This document shows, in pieces, positions 8,228 through 19,270 of a stretch of 64,000 nucleotides of DNA (positions within the stretch are counted from its first letter, which is position 1; every line of letters starts with the position of its first letter). The notes below the pieces were generated by a model, which saw only the letters and a program-made list of their open reading frames with translations, was not told the DNA's origin and did no database searches. Origin of the DNA: an uncultured Clostridium sp. Lineage in GTDB: Bacteria; Bacillota; Clostridia; TANB77; CAG-508. A program made the translations under genes and the position numbers. The stretch is taken from NCBI GenBank assembly GCA_947648905.1, contig CANSPP010000002.1, forward strand, positions 62,001 to 126,000. The letters run 5' to 3'.

Positions 8228-8818
8228 ATGAAAAAAATACTATATGCAACAAGTAATCAATACAAAATACAAGCTATGAAAGAAAGATTAAAGGGAGAAG
8301 AAATTGAGATAATATCGCCAAAAGATTTAAACATAGAAATTGAAGTAGACGAAAATGGAACAACAGTTACAGAAAATGCAATCCTAAAAGCAAATGCATA
8401 TTATAACATAGCTAAAATACCAACAATAGCTGGAGATTCAGCATTATACATTGAAGAATTTGAAAAACAACCTGGATTATACATACATAGAATAGAAGGA
8501 AAAGTTCTAACTATGGAAGAAACACAAGAATACTATGTAAAAGCACTAAAAGAGATAGGAGGGGAAAGTGAAGCTTATTACTATACAGGATTAGCCATTA
8601 TAAAAGATGAAAAAATATATACAAAAGAAATTAAAGAAGACACATTTATTTTTACATCAAACATATGCGATAAACCTGCTAAATATGATGCATTATCTAG
8701 AATTCAATATGATCCAAAACTAAAAAAATACATATGTGAATTGACAGAAAAAGAGTTGAAAAATAGAAATAGTACTTTTGATGTAGAATGTGTTAATTTT
8801 ATAAAATCAATAGTATAA
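8228..8818 (+). CDS. non-canonical purine NTP pyrophosphatase (RdgB/Ham1-like), second copy
   Basis: The product has 196 residues and begins MKKILYATSNQYKIQAMKERL, with the Ham1-type SNQxK phosphate loop. It continues with IAGDSALYIE, the position of the family's DD/DS acidic site, and has PKLKKYICELTEKELKNRNS near the end. It is divergent from the RdgB copy at 1731: the C-terminal GFGFDPIF and SHRxxA motifs are replaced by ALSRIQYDP and LKNRNSTF. Substrate preference may therefore differ. An AAGGAGGG site ahead of the ATG at 8228 fixes the start; an in-frame ATG at 8195 lies upstream of it. Confidence 0.75.
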   Translation: MKKILYATSNQYKIQAMKERLKGEEIEIISPKDLNIEIEVDENGTTVTENAILKANAYYNIAKIPTIAGDSALYIEEFEKQPGLYIHRIEGKVLTMEETQEYYVKALKEIGGESEAYYYTGLAIIKDEKIYTKEIKEDTFIFTSNICDKPAKYDALSRIQYDPKLKKYICELTEKELKNRNSTFDVECVNFIKSIV

Positions 8819-8930
8819 AAGAAACATCTATTGGTCTATAAGAGTTTTAGTATCTAATGTTGGAATTAATTTTCTACTTTTAAAAAATCAAAAATTTAAT
8901 ATGGGGGATATAACTTTCTATAAAAGATAA

Positions 8931-8972
8931 TACTACTATAAAAAGCTAAATAATAGCTTATTTATAGTAGTA
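8931..8972 (-). terminator. hairpin at the 3' end of the Spo0A-like gene
   Basis: An extended inverted repeat (TACTACTATAAA...TTTATAGTAGTA with inner AGCTA/TAGCT pairing) overlaps the last codons of the minus-strand Spo0A-like gene and sits between convergent genes. It could terminate both; the T-run is on the plus strand (CTTTTTC), so termination of the plus-strand gene may be stronger. Confidence 0.6.
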
Positions 8973-9678
8973 CTTTTTCATCAATTAAACTCACGACTTT
9001 TTTAATAAAGAATTTAGGTGGAATTTTTTGCATATTTGGGAAATATATTTGCAACACTTCGGTATTGGTATATCTATACATCGAATTTAAAGTTTTTTCA
9101 ATTGACCATTTTATTTTCAAAGGGTTAGAAACGTGATGCCTTTTTGCGATATATGGATACAAATTTTTTTCCAAATTATTAAGATACTTAGTTTCTTTTA
9201 AACAAATTTTTATACAATCAACCAAATAAGAGTAACCAACACTACGTACATTAAAGTCAAACTTAGATAATATATCCATAATATCGTCATCCAAGTTTCC
9301 TTCTGCATCTTCATCAATAAATTCTTTAATATATTTATTCAATGTTTCAAATTTAAATGGTTTAGGTAATGTTCGAGATACAAATTCAATAATGCGCGAT
9401 TTATTAAGTTGTTCTAAACAAGACGAAACCAAAATTATTTTAGGTAATTCAAATTCTTCTTTTACCAATTTATTAATTAAATCAGTTCCGCTCATAATAG
9501 GCATTTTTATATCTAATATAACAATATCAGGATGTAAAGATTTAATTTTCTCATAAGCTTCTAATCCATTTGTAGCAATTCCTGAGATTTGTATTAAATC
9601 AGAATTAGCTTCTAGTATGGCGTTGGTCATAGTAATATCAAAATCTTTATTATCATCCGCAATAAGGATACTTAACAT
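8962..9678 (-). CDS. Spo0A-like response regulator
   Basis: This 238-residue protein has an N-terminal receiver domain (residues about 1-120). The acidic pocket is ADDN, the phospho-acceptor lies in DIVILDIKMP, and the switch lysine is in TLPKPF. The C-terminal domain (about 135-238) looks like Spo0A_C: a VGYSYLVDCIKICL helix, LYPYIAKRHHVSNPLKIKWSIEKTL at the recognition-helix region, and NMYRYTN-type spacing. Spo0A is the phosphorelay-controlled master regulator of sporulation. The sequence is divergent, so this could be a paralogue, not the main Spo0A. I chose the ATG at 9678 because GGGGGTG lies seven bases upstream; a TATAAT box is just before that. Confidence 0.75.
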   Translation of the reverse strand: MLSILIADDNKDFDITMTNAILEANSDLIQISGIATNGLEAYEKIKSLHPDIVILDIKMPIMSGTDLINKLVKEEFELPKIILVSSCLEQLNKSRIIEFVSRTLPKPFKFETLNKYIKEFIDEDAEGNLDDDIMDILSKFDFNVRSVGYSYLVDCIKICLKETKYLNNLEKNLYPYIAKRHHVSNPLKIKWSIEKTLNSMYRYTNTEVLQIYFPNMQKIPPKFFIKKVVSLIDEKVLL

Positions 9679-9887
9679 ACTCATACACCCCCATATATTA
9701 TACAAAGATACAGTACGAAAATCAATGAATTTGTAATACTAATTCTTCCACTTTTTCCGTTTTTAGACAAAATTTTCCACTTTTTCCACATTTGACCATA
9801 AATGAGCTAAAAAGTGATATAAATATTGTAGAAAAATGTAAGAAAGGAGGTTATTAATTATAAAAATAAAAAGGGAGGTAATTTAAA

Positions 9888-12800
9888 ATGAGTATGACTC
9901 AAAAAATCATTGCTACAATAGTACTAATAGTAATGGTATTATTCACAGTAATGCCAACAATAAGTGTAGCAGTAGAAGAAGTACGAAACAATGGTACTAC
10001 AGAAAAAATTTTGTATCAAAAAGATACAAATGAAACAAACACATCTAATGAACAAACAGAAAATGAAACAAGTAATTCAAACAATGAGCAAAATATTGAA
10101 ACAGTAGAAACAAATGTTGTTTCAAAAGAAATTTTAGAGAAGAAACCAGAACTTGAAAACAATTTACAAGAAGAACAAGGAGAAAAAGTACAGGTAGATG
10201 AACATTGTATTACTTACAAATTAGATGACAAAACATTCAAGAAAGTGTATTCAGCATATCCAAATACATATAAAGATGAAGAAGGAAATCAAAAAGAAAT
10301 TGACAATACACTTGTAACAGAAAATGAAAGTTATACAAACAACGCAAATGATTTTGATATTACACTACCTAAAGATGATATAAAAGAAGAAAAACCAATT
10401 ACAATTGAGAAAGATAATAAAAAGTTAGAGTTAATACCAACAGAAGGAGATTTTTCACATTCTGTTGTGTTAGAAAACGCAATAAGATATAATAATGTAT
10501 TTGATGGCGTAGACTATCAATACACATCATTAAATATATCTTTAAAAGAAGATATAATATTAAATAAGCAAGTTGAAAAAAATGAATTTGCTTATCTAGT
10601 GAAAGCAAGTGACAACTTAGAATTTAAACAAGAAGGAAATTACATTAATGTTTACGAAAACGAAGATAAAGTTTATACAATAGAAGCACCAATTATGGAA
10701 GATGCTAATGGAGAATTAAGTGCAGGAATACAGTTGATCTTGGAAGAAAAAGAAGGAAACAAATATGTAAAAATAATAGCTGATAAAGATTGGCTAAATG
10801 CTCCAGAGAGAGTATATCCTGTAAAAATAGACCCAACAATTACTGGAAATCAAAATCAACATTATTATTTTGTTCCAGTAGAAGAATATGTACCAAATTT
10901 AGAACTTGGAAATATCAATTATACATATGTAGGATATGACAATGGAAAGGCAACAGGGACAGGTGGTTCTGGACATGGTATAGTAAGAATTTATTCACAA
11001 TTTGATATAACTGATATACCAGAGGAATCTTTAATTACAAATGCAACTTACACTGTATATCAAAGGTCAACATTTTATAAAAAAGCAAATAGTACAGGTG
11101 TAAGAGGAGAAATGGGATTATATTCAGTAACAAGTGACTGGAAAGGAAACAAATCTTGGAATAACCAACCTTTTGATGGACAAGAATTTATCGATTCACA
11201 ACAAATTTTAGATTCTACTGGATATATAACATACAATATTAGAGACTTAGTAAATGAATGGGTACAAGGAATTAAACCAAATAAAGGAATCTGCTTAAAA
11301 ATGATTGCAGAAAACACAATGCAATGTGAACTAATTGGTTCTGCAGCAGCAGGAAATACAATAAACCCTGCTTATGCTCCAACATTTTCAATTACATATA
11401 CTGTGCCTGACCCAGTAGACGAAAATTTACCATTAAACGCATTAACAATTAATTTAAGACCAATGACAGAGAAAAACCTTAGTGGAAAATTAAAATTTGA
11501 TGGTGTTTTTGCAGAAGGTCTTTCAAAACCTGGTACGATGGTAAATTACTGGATAAATCCATTTGAAGGATTTATAGGAAATACAAAAGCAAGTTATAGT
11601 TACAAATACCCAAACAGTGAACCTTTTAACAGTATGTTCCCTGAAGCTAATAAGTACAAAGATAAATTAGGAAACTGGCAAACAGGAGCAATATATACTA
11701 ATCCACAATTAAATAAACTATATAGATTTTATGCTCAAGCAGTGGACAGTGAAAATAACACGTCAGATGAAAAAGTGAGTGATAGCTTTGTGGTTTATCA
11801 AGTAAGGCAAAAAGATACTATACCATATATTGCGAATTACTATGGCGTTCCAACAAAAGTTATTATGAAAGACAACAGGGTTCAAGATGCACTTTTAGTT
11901 GAAAACAATACTTTATTTATAAGAAATCCAAATAAAAATGCAGAAACCCCATATAATCCTGCACCTTTAACAGACCAACAAAAGAAAGAAATTGATGGAG
12001 CTTTAAGAGGCAGACACTTACATTGTGAATATGGATATGAGCCTATTAACTTAAATACAGGTAACTTCTATATGGCAAAACAAGATGCAAGCATATCAGA
12101 AATAAATGGAGAATTTTCAATAAACAGAACATACAATTCAAACAATGAAGGTTACAATTCAATGTTTGGAAAGAATTGGGACTTTGAATATGCTGAAAGC
12201 TTAGGAAAATTAGAAGACGGAACAATTTCATATTTCAAAGGTGATGGAAAAACATATTATTTCAAACCTGATGGAAATGGTGGATTTACAAGCCCATACG
12301 GAACTAATTTAACAATAAAAGAAATTCAATATAATGTTGAAGAAGATGAAGAAATTAGAGTAAGATTTGAAATATATGATGGTAATGGAGAATTAAGAAA
12401 ATTCAATAGTTATGGACTATTAACAAACATTATTGATAATCAAGGTCACGATACAAAAATAGACTATACAGAAGAATTAGAAATAAGCAAAATAACATCT
12501 CCAACCGGCAAAGTTTATAATTTTACAATTCAAGATGGAAAAATATCAAAAATAGAATTACCTAATAAAGGTATATTACAATATGAATATGACGAAAAAA
12601 GTAATCTTGTTAAATTTATAGATGCAGAGGGAAATGCAGAACAATATCAATATAACGATAAAGGACAAATGACAGCTTGCATTGATAAAAATGGAGTAAC
12701 ATCTGTAAAAAATGAATTTGACGAACAAGGAAGAGTATTAAAACAATATGATGCAAAAGACCAAGTAGTAACATTACAATATGAAGACGGAAAAACAATT

Positions 12801-15800
12801 TCTACTGATGCTAATGGAAATGTAACAACATACTATTATAACGATAGATATTATACAACTAAAATAGAATATCCAAATGGAGCAACAGAAGAAAAAGAAT
12901 ATGACGACAATGGAAACTGCATTCAAGTAAAAGATAAATCAGGAAATATAACTAAATACGAATATGATAGCAAACATAACAAAGTAAAAGAAATTAGAGC
13001 AGATGGAGCGGTAATTTCTACAGAATATAACGAATTAAGCAAACCAACTAAAATTACTGATGTTGATGGAAAATTTGTTACATATGAATATGATGCAAAA
13101 GGTAACCTAACAAAAACAACAGACAATTCAGGAGTTGTAAACTCTTATGTATATGATGAAATGGATAGATTAGTTAGTAAAACAGACGGAAATGGAAATG
13201 TAACATCATATACTTATGAAGGAGCAAATATTACATCTGTAACAGATGCAAATGGAAATACAAGCAAAATTTACTACAATGAATTAAATCAAATAACAGG
13301 AGTTGAAAATGCTAATGGAGAAATAAAAAGAACAACTTATGATAAAAATGGAAACAAAACATTAGAACAATTCCCAGATGGTTCAACAAATACATATTCT
13401 TATGATGCTAAAGGAAGATTAGTAGCAACAATAGATGCTAAAGGAAATAAAACAGAATTTCAATATGACATTACAGATAATGTAGTAAAAGCTATAAAAC
13501 CTGATGGTGGAATCATAACAATGGAATATGATGCTAATAAGAATAAGACAAAAGAAATAGACGAATTAGGTAGAATTAGCACATACAAATATGATTCATT
13601 AAATAGACTAATAAGTGAAATTGATGCAAATGGAAATGAAACAAAATACGAATACAATAATTCAAATAACATTACAAAAGTAATAGACGCAAATGGACAT
13701 TCAACAGAAATGAAATTTGATACTATAAATAATGTTATGCTAGAAGAAAAAGATGCAAATGAAAATGTTGCAAAATATGAATACAATATAATTGGATTAT
13801 TAATAAAGAAAATTGATAAAGATGGATTAATTACAGAATATTCTTATGATGATGTTAACAGAATTAAAGAGCAAAAACTACCAACAGGAGAAAGTATAAC
13901 ATATACATACGACAATAATGACAATGTTCTAAAATTAGAAAGCAATTCAGGAAGAAACTATGAATATCAATATGACAAAACAAATAATGTAATTAAAATT
14001 ATCGATGCAATGGGAAATGAACAAACTATTTCTCACGATAAAACAGGAAATATAGAAAATGTAACTGATGTAAATGGTGCAATTTCTAAATATACATATA
14101 ATTCAATGGGACAGGTAATACAAGCACAAAATCAATTAAGCAACATTGAAAAATTTGAATATGATGTTAATGGAAACCAAACTAAATATATTGATTTTAA
14201 CGGAAATGAAACGGCATATGAATATGATAGCCTAAACAGAATAAATAAAAAAATAGATGCATTAGGAAATACAACATCATATAAATATGACAGTGTAGGA
14301 AATTTAATTGAAGAAATCGATGCATTAGGTAATAGCACAAAAACAGAATATACAAATAATAATCAAGTAACTAAAGTAATTAATGCAAATGGTAATGTGT
14401 GTGAATTACAATACGATAAAGTTGGAAATAATACTGTCACAATAGACGGAAATGGAAATAAAGTAATTCTAGAATATGACAATGAAGATAATCTTATAAA
14501 AGCAACAAATGCAGAAGGAACAATTACAAATTACGAATATGACCCTATGGGAAGAATGACGGCTGTATATGACAATATTGGAAACAGAATGGATTACACT
14601 TACGAAAATGGAAGGCTTATAAAATTACAAGATAATACAGGAAGAACAATAGAATATCAATATGACTTAGCAGGAAATGTAACACAAGTAAAAAATTATG
14701 ATGATACAATATCAAAATATGAGTATGATTTATTAAATAGGCTTGTTAAATTTACTGACCTTGAAGGAAAAGCAACAATATTTGAATATGACGTTAAAGG
14801 CAACTTGATTAGTAAAACAGATAGTACTGAAAGAATATGGAAATATGAATATGATAAATTAGGAAACATTATAAAATCGGTTGACCCACAAAATGCAACA
14901 ACATCATTTGAATATGATGCAAATAGCAATTTATTAAAATCGGTAAATCCTAAACAGAACGAGAAAACATATACTTATGATGCATTAAACAGAATAACAA
15001 ATATAACAAACGAAAATAATGCAAATATGGCAATTACATATGATGCATTAAGTAGAATAACTGACGTTCAAAAACCAGAAGGTGGAAGTACAAAATATGC
15101 TTATGATGGTGTAGGAAACAAAATTAAACAAATAGATGAATTGGGAAATGAAACAAACTATAATTATGATGCTAATAACAATTTAATTGAAACTATAACA
15201 TCAAATGGAGCAAGTACAAAATATGAATATAATTCATTAGGAAATGTTACAAAAGTAATAGATGCTTTAGGAAATATAACTAATAATAAAATAAATGCTA
15301 ATGGATTATTAGAAGAAAAAATACTAGCAAATGGAGCAAAATACAAATATACATATGATGATGCAAAAAGATTAACTAAAGTAACAGCACCTGAAGGAGT
15401 AGAAAGAAACTTCAAATATGATAAAGCAGATAATGTAATAGAAGAAATAGACGGAAACGGAAACAGTACAAAATACGAATATGATATTATGAAGAGATTA
15501 ACAGGAGTTACAAACGCAGAAGGAAATAAAACAAGCTATGAATACGACAACAGAGGAAACTTATCTTCAGTAATAGATGCAAAAGGAGCTATTACAAAAT
15601 ACGAATATAATATTGTTGACAAATTAGAAAAGCAATTAGATCCAACAGGAGTAGTTACTGAATTTGAATATGATGTATTAGGAAACTTAACTAAAGAAGA
15701 TAGAGCTGGCGGAAGAATTACAACTTATGAATATGACAATGTTGGAAATTTAACAAAATCAACAAATGCATTAGGAAACAGTAAAACATACACATATAAC

Positions 15801-18800
15801 AAAGACAACAATATAACATCAGCAATTGACGAATTAGGTAACAAAAATTCTTATACATATGATTTAAAGGGACAAGTAACTGAGATAATCAACTCAAAAA
15901 ATGCTAAAAAATCATACACTTATGATGCAAATGGAAATGTAACATCTATTACAGATGAATTAGGTAATATGAAAAAATATAATTATGATTTATTAGATAG
16001 ATTAACAGAAGTTGAAGATGAAAGAACAGCAAAGACATCATATAAATATGATAATGTTGGCAATATGGTTGAACAAACTAATGCTAATGGAGCAGTAACA
16101 CAATATAATTATGATTTATTAAATAGATTAAAACAAAGCATAGATGCAAATGGAAATATAACTACATACAACTATGACAAAGAAAGTAATTTGACAGAAG
16201 TTATAAAAGCAGATGGAAATACAATAAATTATGATTATGACAAAATAAATGAATTAGTATCAAAAGATTCAGAACAAGATGAAGATATCAATGCAATGTA
16301 TGGATATGACAAAACAGGAAAACTAATTAAAATGGAAGACTGCTTAGGAACAACAACTTATGAATATGACGAAGCGGGAAGAATTTCAAAAGTTACAATG
16401 CAAGGTGGAAAACAATTAGCATACAAATATGACGAATTAAGCAGACTAAATGAAATAGTTTATCCTGATGGAAAATCTGTAAAATATACATATGATGTAT
16501 TAGACAATTTACAAACAGTAGTGGACAGAAATGGAGATACTACAACTTATGAATATGATGCTAAGAGTAGAGTAACAAAAACAATAAGACCAAATGGAAG
16601 TTATACAGTTATTAGTTATAATGAATTAGATGCAGTAAATAAATTAGAAAACTTTGTAGGAGAGCAAACAGTATCTGCATTTGAATACCAATATAATGAT
16701 AAAGGACAAATAGTAAAAGAAACAGCATCAAATCAAAATGTTACATCAGTAAAAGATTTTGCTTATGATGAAAGAGGCGAATTATTACTATACAAAGAAG
16801 ATATTGATGGTAAAATTACTATAACAACTTATGGCTATGATAATGCAGGAAATAGAACTAGTAAAGAATTAAAAGTAAATGACCAAACAGTAACAACAGA
16901 ATATACATACAATTCTTTAAATCAACTATTAAAAGAAACTACAGACGGCAAAGAGATTAAATATACATATGACTCAAATGGAAACTTAATTAAAAAATCT
17001 GATGAAGATACAACATTAACTTATAATTATACTGTTGAAGATAGATTACAAGCAGTTAAAGACGGAAATACAATATTAATGGCTTCAATTTATGATGGAA
17101 ATGGTGATAGAGTTTTCTCAGTAAGTCCAAAGAATTACAAAGCCAAATCTAATAATGGTAACCATTATGGACAAGAAAATGGAAACAATGGTAACAATGG
17201 AAATGATAGTGGAATAAACAACAATGGTAATGGAAATAACAACGGAAATAATGGAAATCACTATGGAAACAACAAAAACAATGGAAATAAAAACAATAAC
17301 GGTAACGGCAACAACAATGGCAATAATGGAAATCACTATGGTAACAATAAAAATAACGAAGATAACGAATATGAAGAAGATGAAGAAGAGATACCAGAGG
17401 GAGAAGAATATACAGCTAATGTGATTGATTACAACCATAATGGAAAAATTTCTGTTGGAGAAATGAAAAGAGCAAACAAAAATAAACAAGCAGAAACAGA
17501 AGAAATAATATTCATACCATTAGGAATTACACATCAAAATAGAAATAAATACGAATTAACACAATACATTAATGATGTAACAACAGAAAATACGCAAGTA
17601 TTAGTGGAATATGGAAAGAAAGCAAAAGATACAGTAGCATACAACTATGGTAATGAAAGACTATCATACGAAGATGCCAAAAACAAAAATAAAGCAGATA
17701 CATTTATATACAATTATGATGGCAGAGGAAGTGTATCAAATGTACTTGATGATAATGGCACAAGTATGGTACAATACAGCTATGATGCATTTGGGGAAAC
17801 AACAATAAGCGGAAAACAAGCTAAGAAGACTGAAAATACATATCAATTTAATGGAGAGTCAACAGATAAAGTTACAGGATTACAATACTTAAGAGCTAGA
17901 TATTATGACTCAACTACAGGAAGATTTATATCAGAAGATACTTACTCAGGAGATATGAGCGACCCATTGACATTAAATAAATATTTATATACAAATAATG
18001 ACCCAGTAAACTATATAGATCCAACAGGACATTTTCTAAAAGAATTATGGAATAAAGCAGTAGAATATGGAAAAGCAACATTAACTACATTATGGGATGT
18101 TGGAAAAGCGGTATGGAATGTTGTAACAAACCCAACGCCACAAAATATAGTTGAACAAGTAGTAAATACAGCAGTAAAAGTACAAAACAATTATTCTCAA
18201 GCAAAAAATAATATTAATAATTATAATAATAGGTCAAGCAACAATAGCAAAGAAAATACAAATAATAGACAACAAGTAGTAAATAAGCAAGTAGTAAGTA
18301 AGCAAAATAATAATAAAACAGCAGGGGCAAAATATAATTCAAAAGTAGAAAAAGCGAGGGAAATAGAAAATCAAATTAGATTATTAAGACAACTTGGTAC
18401 ACCAGATGCAAATAAAATGGCAGATTATTTACAAGCAAATATGAAGAAACTTTGTGAAAATGGCTTGAATAAAATACAAATATCTAATACGGATTCTAAA
18501 ACGTATAGCTCTCTTATAGAAATGCAACAAGATGAATTTATGAGAAAGCAACAAGAATTCTATAAAGAAAATCAAGAGTGGGCATTAAGTGCATTAGAAG
18601 GAATGTCAAGTTCTATAATAGGTGGTGGAATTGGTTTAATAGGCGGTACACTTGCAGGAATAGGTGAAGATATTTTAGGAAACGGATTTGGATATGGATA
18701 CACATCATTTAATCAAAATTTTGTAAATCCAGTATTACAAAATATAAGAGATTCTGCACCAAATAAAGAAGGGTATGACGCTGGGTATTTAACAGGTATT

Positions 18801-19259
18801 GTAGTTCCATTAGCAAGCGGATTATTAGGACTTGTGAATTCAGCAGGAAAAATACAATCAACTGTTAATGTGGTAAATGTTACAAATGGAGTAGCTTCAG
18901 GAGAACTAGTGCTAAGCGGAGCATCAGCTACAGAATTAATAAGTAGTTTTGTACAAGCTTCAATAGGAGTAGGTACAGGTGGAACTAGTTCAGAGAATAA
19001 GCCACAAGATGTTCAGAATTCTATAAAAGATTCTTCAAATTATCCTGAAGGTTTTACAGCTAGACAAAATGGTACAACTAAGAATACTGTAAAAAATAAG
19101 GAGTTATTAGAAGAATTAAGAAAAGTTGAAGCAGGAGAATGGAAAAAAGTATATAAAGATGGATATGATATCAATGGAAATAAAATTTCTATACACTATT
19201 TTCAAAGTAAATCAGGAAAAGTATTTGATGTAAAAGTTAAAAGTGGATGGAGTAATTAG
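9888..19259 (+). CDS. giant secreted Rhs/YD-repeat polymorphic-toxin-like protein
   Basis: The product has 3,123 residues. Domains in order: signal peptide (1-29); an acidic Asn/Glu-rich spacer; a DNRLRE-like beta domain (about 320-505); a LysM-like segment (about 635-690, VRQKDTIPYIANYYGV); a DUF6531-type start of the Rhs shell (about 711-790, GNFYMAKQDASI); dozens of YD repeats (about 820-2,420); an Asn/Gly-rich insert (about 2,423-2,490); an EF-hand-like loop DYNHNGKISVGE near 2,513; and the Rhs core ending in YIDPTGH near 2,710. A variable C-terminal region follows, with a Gly-rich hydrophobic segment and a final roughly 70-residue tip ending HYFQSKSGKVFDVKVKSGW. Such proteins form a cocoon around a C-terminal toxin. 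The tip's activity is not recognised. A small gene follows 11 bases downstream, as expected for immunity. Confidence 0.9.
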   Translation: MSMTQKIIATIVLIVMVLFTVMPTISVAVEEVRNNGTTEKILYQKDTNETNTSNEQTENETSNSNNEQNIETVETNVVSKEILEKKPELENNLQEEQGEKVQVDEHCITYKLDDKTFKKVYSAYPNTYKDEEGNQKEIDNTLVTENESYTNNANDFDITLPKDDIKEEKPITIEKDNKKLELIPTEGDFSHSVVLENAIRYNNVFDGVDYQYTSLNISLKEDIILNKQVEKNEFAYLVKASDNLEFKQEGNYINVYENEDKVYTIEAPIMEDANGELSAGIQLILEEKEGNKYVKIIADKDWLNAPERVYPVKIDPTITGNQNQHYYFVPVEEYVPNLELGNINYTYVGYDNGKATGTGGSGHGIVRIYSQFDITDIPEESLITNATYTVYQRSTFYKKANSTGVRGEMGLYSVTSDWKGNKSWNNQPFDGQEFIDSQQILDSTGYITYNIRDLVNEWVQGIKPNKGICLKMIAENTMQCELIGSAAAGNTINPAYAPTFSITYTVPDPVDENLPLNALTINLRPMTEKNLSGKLKFDGVFAEGLSKPGTMVNYWINPFEGFIGNTKASYSYKYPNSEPFNSMFPEANKYKDKLGNWQTGAIYTNPQLNKLYRFYAQAVDSENNTSDEKVSDSFVVYQVRQKDTIPYIANYYGVPTKVIMKDNRVQDALLVENNTLFIRNPNKNAETPYNPAPLTDQQKKEIDGALRGRHLHCEYGYEPINLNTGNFYMAKQDASISEINGEFSINRTYNSNNEGYNSMFGKNWDFEYAESLGKLEDGTISYFKGDGKTYYFKPDGNGGFTSPYGTNLTIKEIQYNVEEDEEIRVRFEIYDGNGELRKFNSYGLLTNIIDNQGHDTKIDYTEELEISKITSPTGKVYNFTIQDGKISKIELPNKGILQYEYDEKSNLVKFIDAEGNAEQYQYNDKGQMTACIDKNGVTSVKNEFDEQGRVLKQYDAKDQVVTLQYEDGKTISTDANGNVTTYYYNDRYYTTKIEYPNGATEEKEYDDNGNCIQVKDKSGNITKYEYDSKHNKVKEIRADGAVISTEYNELSKPTKITDVDGKFVTYEYDAKGNLTKTTDNSGVVNSYVYDEMDRLVSKTDGNGNVTSYTYEGANITSVTDANGNTSKIYYNELNQITGVENANGEIKRTTYDKNGNKTLEQFPDGSTNTYSYDAKGRLVATIDAKGNKTEFQYDITDNVVKAIKPDGGIITMEYDANKNKTKEIDELGRISTYKYDSLNRLISEIDANGNETKYEYNNSNNITKVIDANGHSTEMKFDTINNVMLEEKDANENVAKYEYNIIGLLIKKIDKDGLITEYSYDDVNRIKEQKLPTGESITYTYDNNDNVLKLESNSGRNYEYQYDKTNNVIKIIDAMGNEQTISHDKTGNIENVTDVNGAISKYTYNSMGQVIQAQNQLSNIEKFEYDVNGNQTKYIDFNGNETAYEYDSLNRINKKIDALGNTTSYKYDSVGNLIEEIDALGNSTKTEYTNNNQVTKVINANGNVCELQYDKVGNNTVTIDGNGNKVILEYDNEDNLIKATNAEGTITNYEYDPMGRMTAVYDNIGNRMDYTYENGRLIKLQDNTGRTIEYQYDLAGNVTQVKNYDDTISKYEYDLLNRLVKFTDLEGKATIFEYDVKGNLISKTDSTERIWKYEYDKLGNIIKSVDPQNATTSFEYDANSNLLKSVNPKQNEKTYTYDALNRITNITNENNANMAITYDALSRITDVQKPEGGSTKYAYDGVGNKIKQIDELGNETNYNYDANNNLIETITSNGASTKYEYNSLGNVTKVIDALGNITNNKINANGLLEEKILANGAKYKYTYDDAKRLTKVTAPEGVERNFKYDKADNVIEEIDGNGNSTKYEYDIMKRLTGVTNAEGNKTSYEYDNRGNLSSVIDAKGAITKYEYNIVDKLEKQLDPTGVVTEFEYDVLGNLTKEDRAGGRITTYEYDNVGNLTKSTNALGNSKTYTYNKDNNITSAIDELGNKNSYTYDLKGQVTEIINSKNAKKSYTYDANGNVTSITDELGNMKKYNYDLLDRLTEVEDERTAKTSYKYDNVGNMVEQTNANGAVTQYNYDLLNRLKQSIDANGNITTYNYDKESNLTEVIKADGNTINYDYDKINELVSKDSEQDEDINAMYGYDKTGKLIKMEDCLGTTTYEYDEAGRISKVTMQGGKQLAYKYDELSRLNEIVYPDGKSVKYTYDVLDNLQTVVDRNGDTTTYEYDAKSRVTKTIRPNGSYTVISYNELDAVNKLENFVGEQTVSAFEYQYNDKGQIVKETASNQNVTSVKDFAYDERGELLLYKEDIDGKITITTYGYDNAGNRTSKELKVNDQTVTTEYTYNSLNQLLKETTDGKEIKYTYDSNGNLIKKSDEDTTLTYNYTVEDRLQAVKDGNTILMASIYDGNGDRVFSVSPKNYKAKSNNGNHYGQENGNNGNNGNDSGINNNGNGNNNGNNGNHYGNNKNNGNKNNNGNGNNNGNNGNHYGNNKNNEDNEYEEDEEEIPEGEEYTANVIDYNHNGKISVGEMKRANKNKQAETEEIIFIPLGITHQNRNKYELTQYINDVTTENTQVLVEYGKKAKDTVAYNYGNERLSYEDAKNKNKADTFIYNYDGRGSVSNVLDDNGTSMVQYSYDAFGETTISGKQAKKTENTYQFNGESTDKVTGLQYLRARYYDSTTGRFISEDTYSGDMSDPLTLNKYLYTNNDPVNYIDPTGHFLKELWNKAVEYGKATLTTLWDVGKAVWNVVTNPTPQNIVEQVVNTAVKVQNNYSQAKNNINNYNNRSSNNSKENTNNRQQVVNKQVVSKQNNNKTAGAKYNSKVEKAREIENQIRLLRQLGTPDANKMADYLQANMKKLCENGLNKIQISNTDSKTYSSLIEMQQDEFMRKQQEFYKENQEWALSALEGMSSSIIGGGIGLIGGTLAGIGEDILGNGFGYGYTSFNQNFVNPVLQNIRDSAPNKEGYDAGYLTGIVVPLASGLLGLVNSAGKIQSTVNVVNVTNGVASGELVLSGASATELISSFVQASIGVGTGGTSSENKPQDVQNSIKDSSNYPEGFTARQNGTTKNTVKNKELLEELRKVEAGEWKKVYKDGYDINGNKISIHYFQSKSGKVFDVKVKSGWSN
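17155..17365 (+). repeat. Asn/Gly-rich tandem low-complexity insert inside the Rhs gene
   Basis: This segment encodes a run of NGN/NNGN units, with the motif GNNGNHYGNNKNN occurring twice. It interrupts the Rhs shell just before an acidic stretch and the EF-hand-like loop. It is probably a flexible linker and is likely to vary in length. Confidence 0.7.
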
Positions 19260-19270
19260 AAAGGATTAGT

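Noticed and set aside
12350..17150. YD-repeat region as a CRISPR-like or satellite DNA array
   Set aside because: The periodicity is protein-level (YD repeats) with variable DNA and no constant spacer/repeat structure; no CRISPR array was seen anywhere in the window.
17118..17489. 123-residue reverse-strand frame opposite the Rhs Asn/Gly insert
   Set aside because: It is the complement of a low-complexity coding repeat; the Ile/Val-rich product has no start signal.
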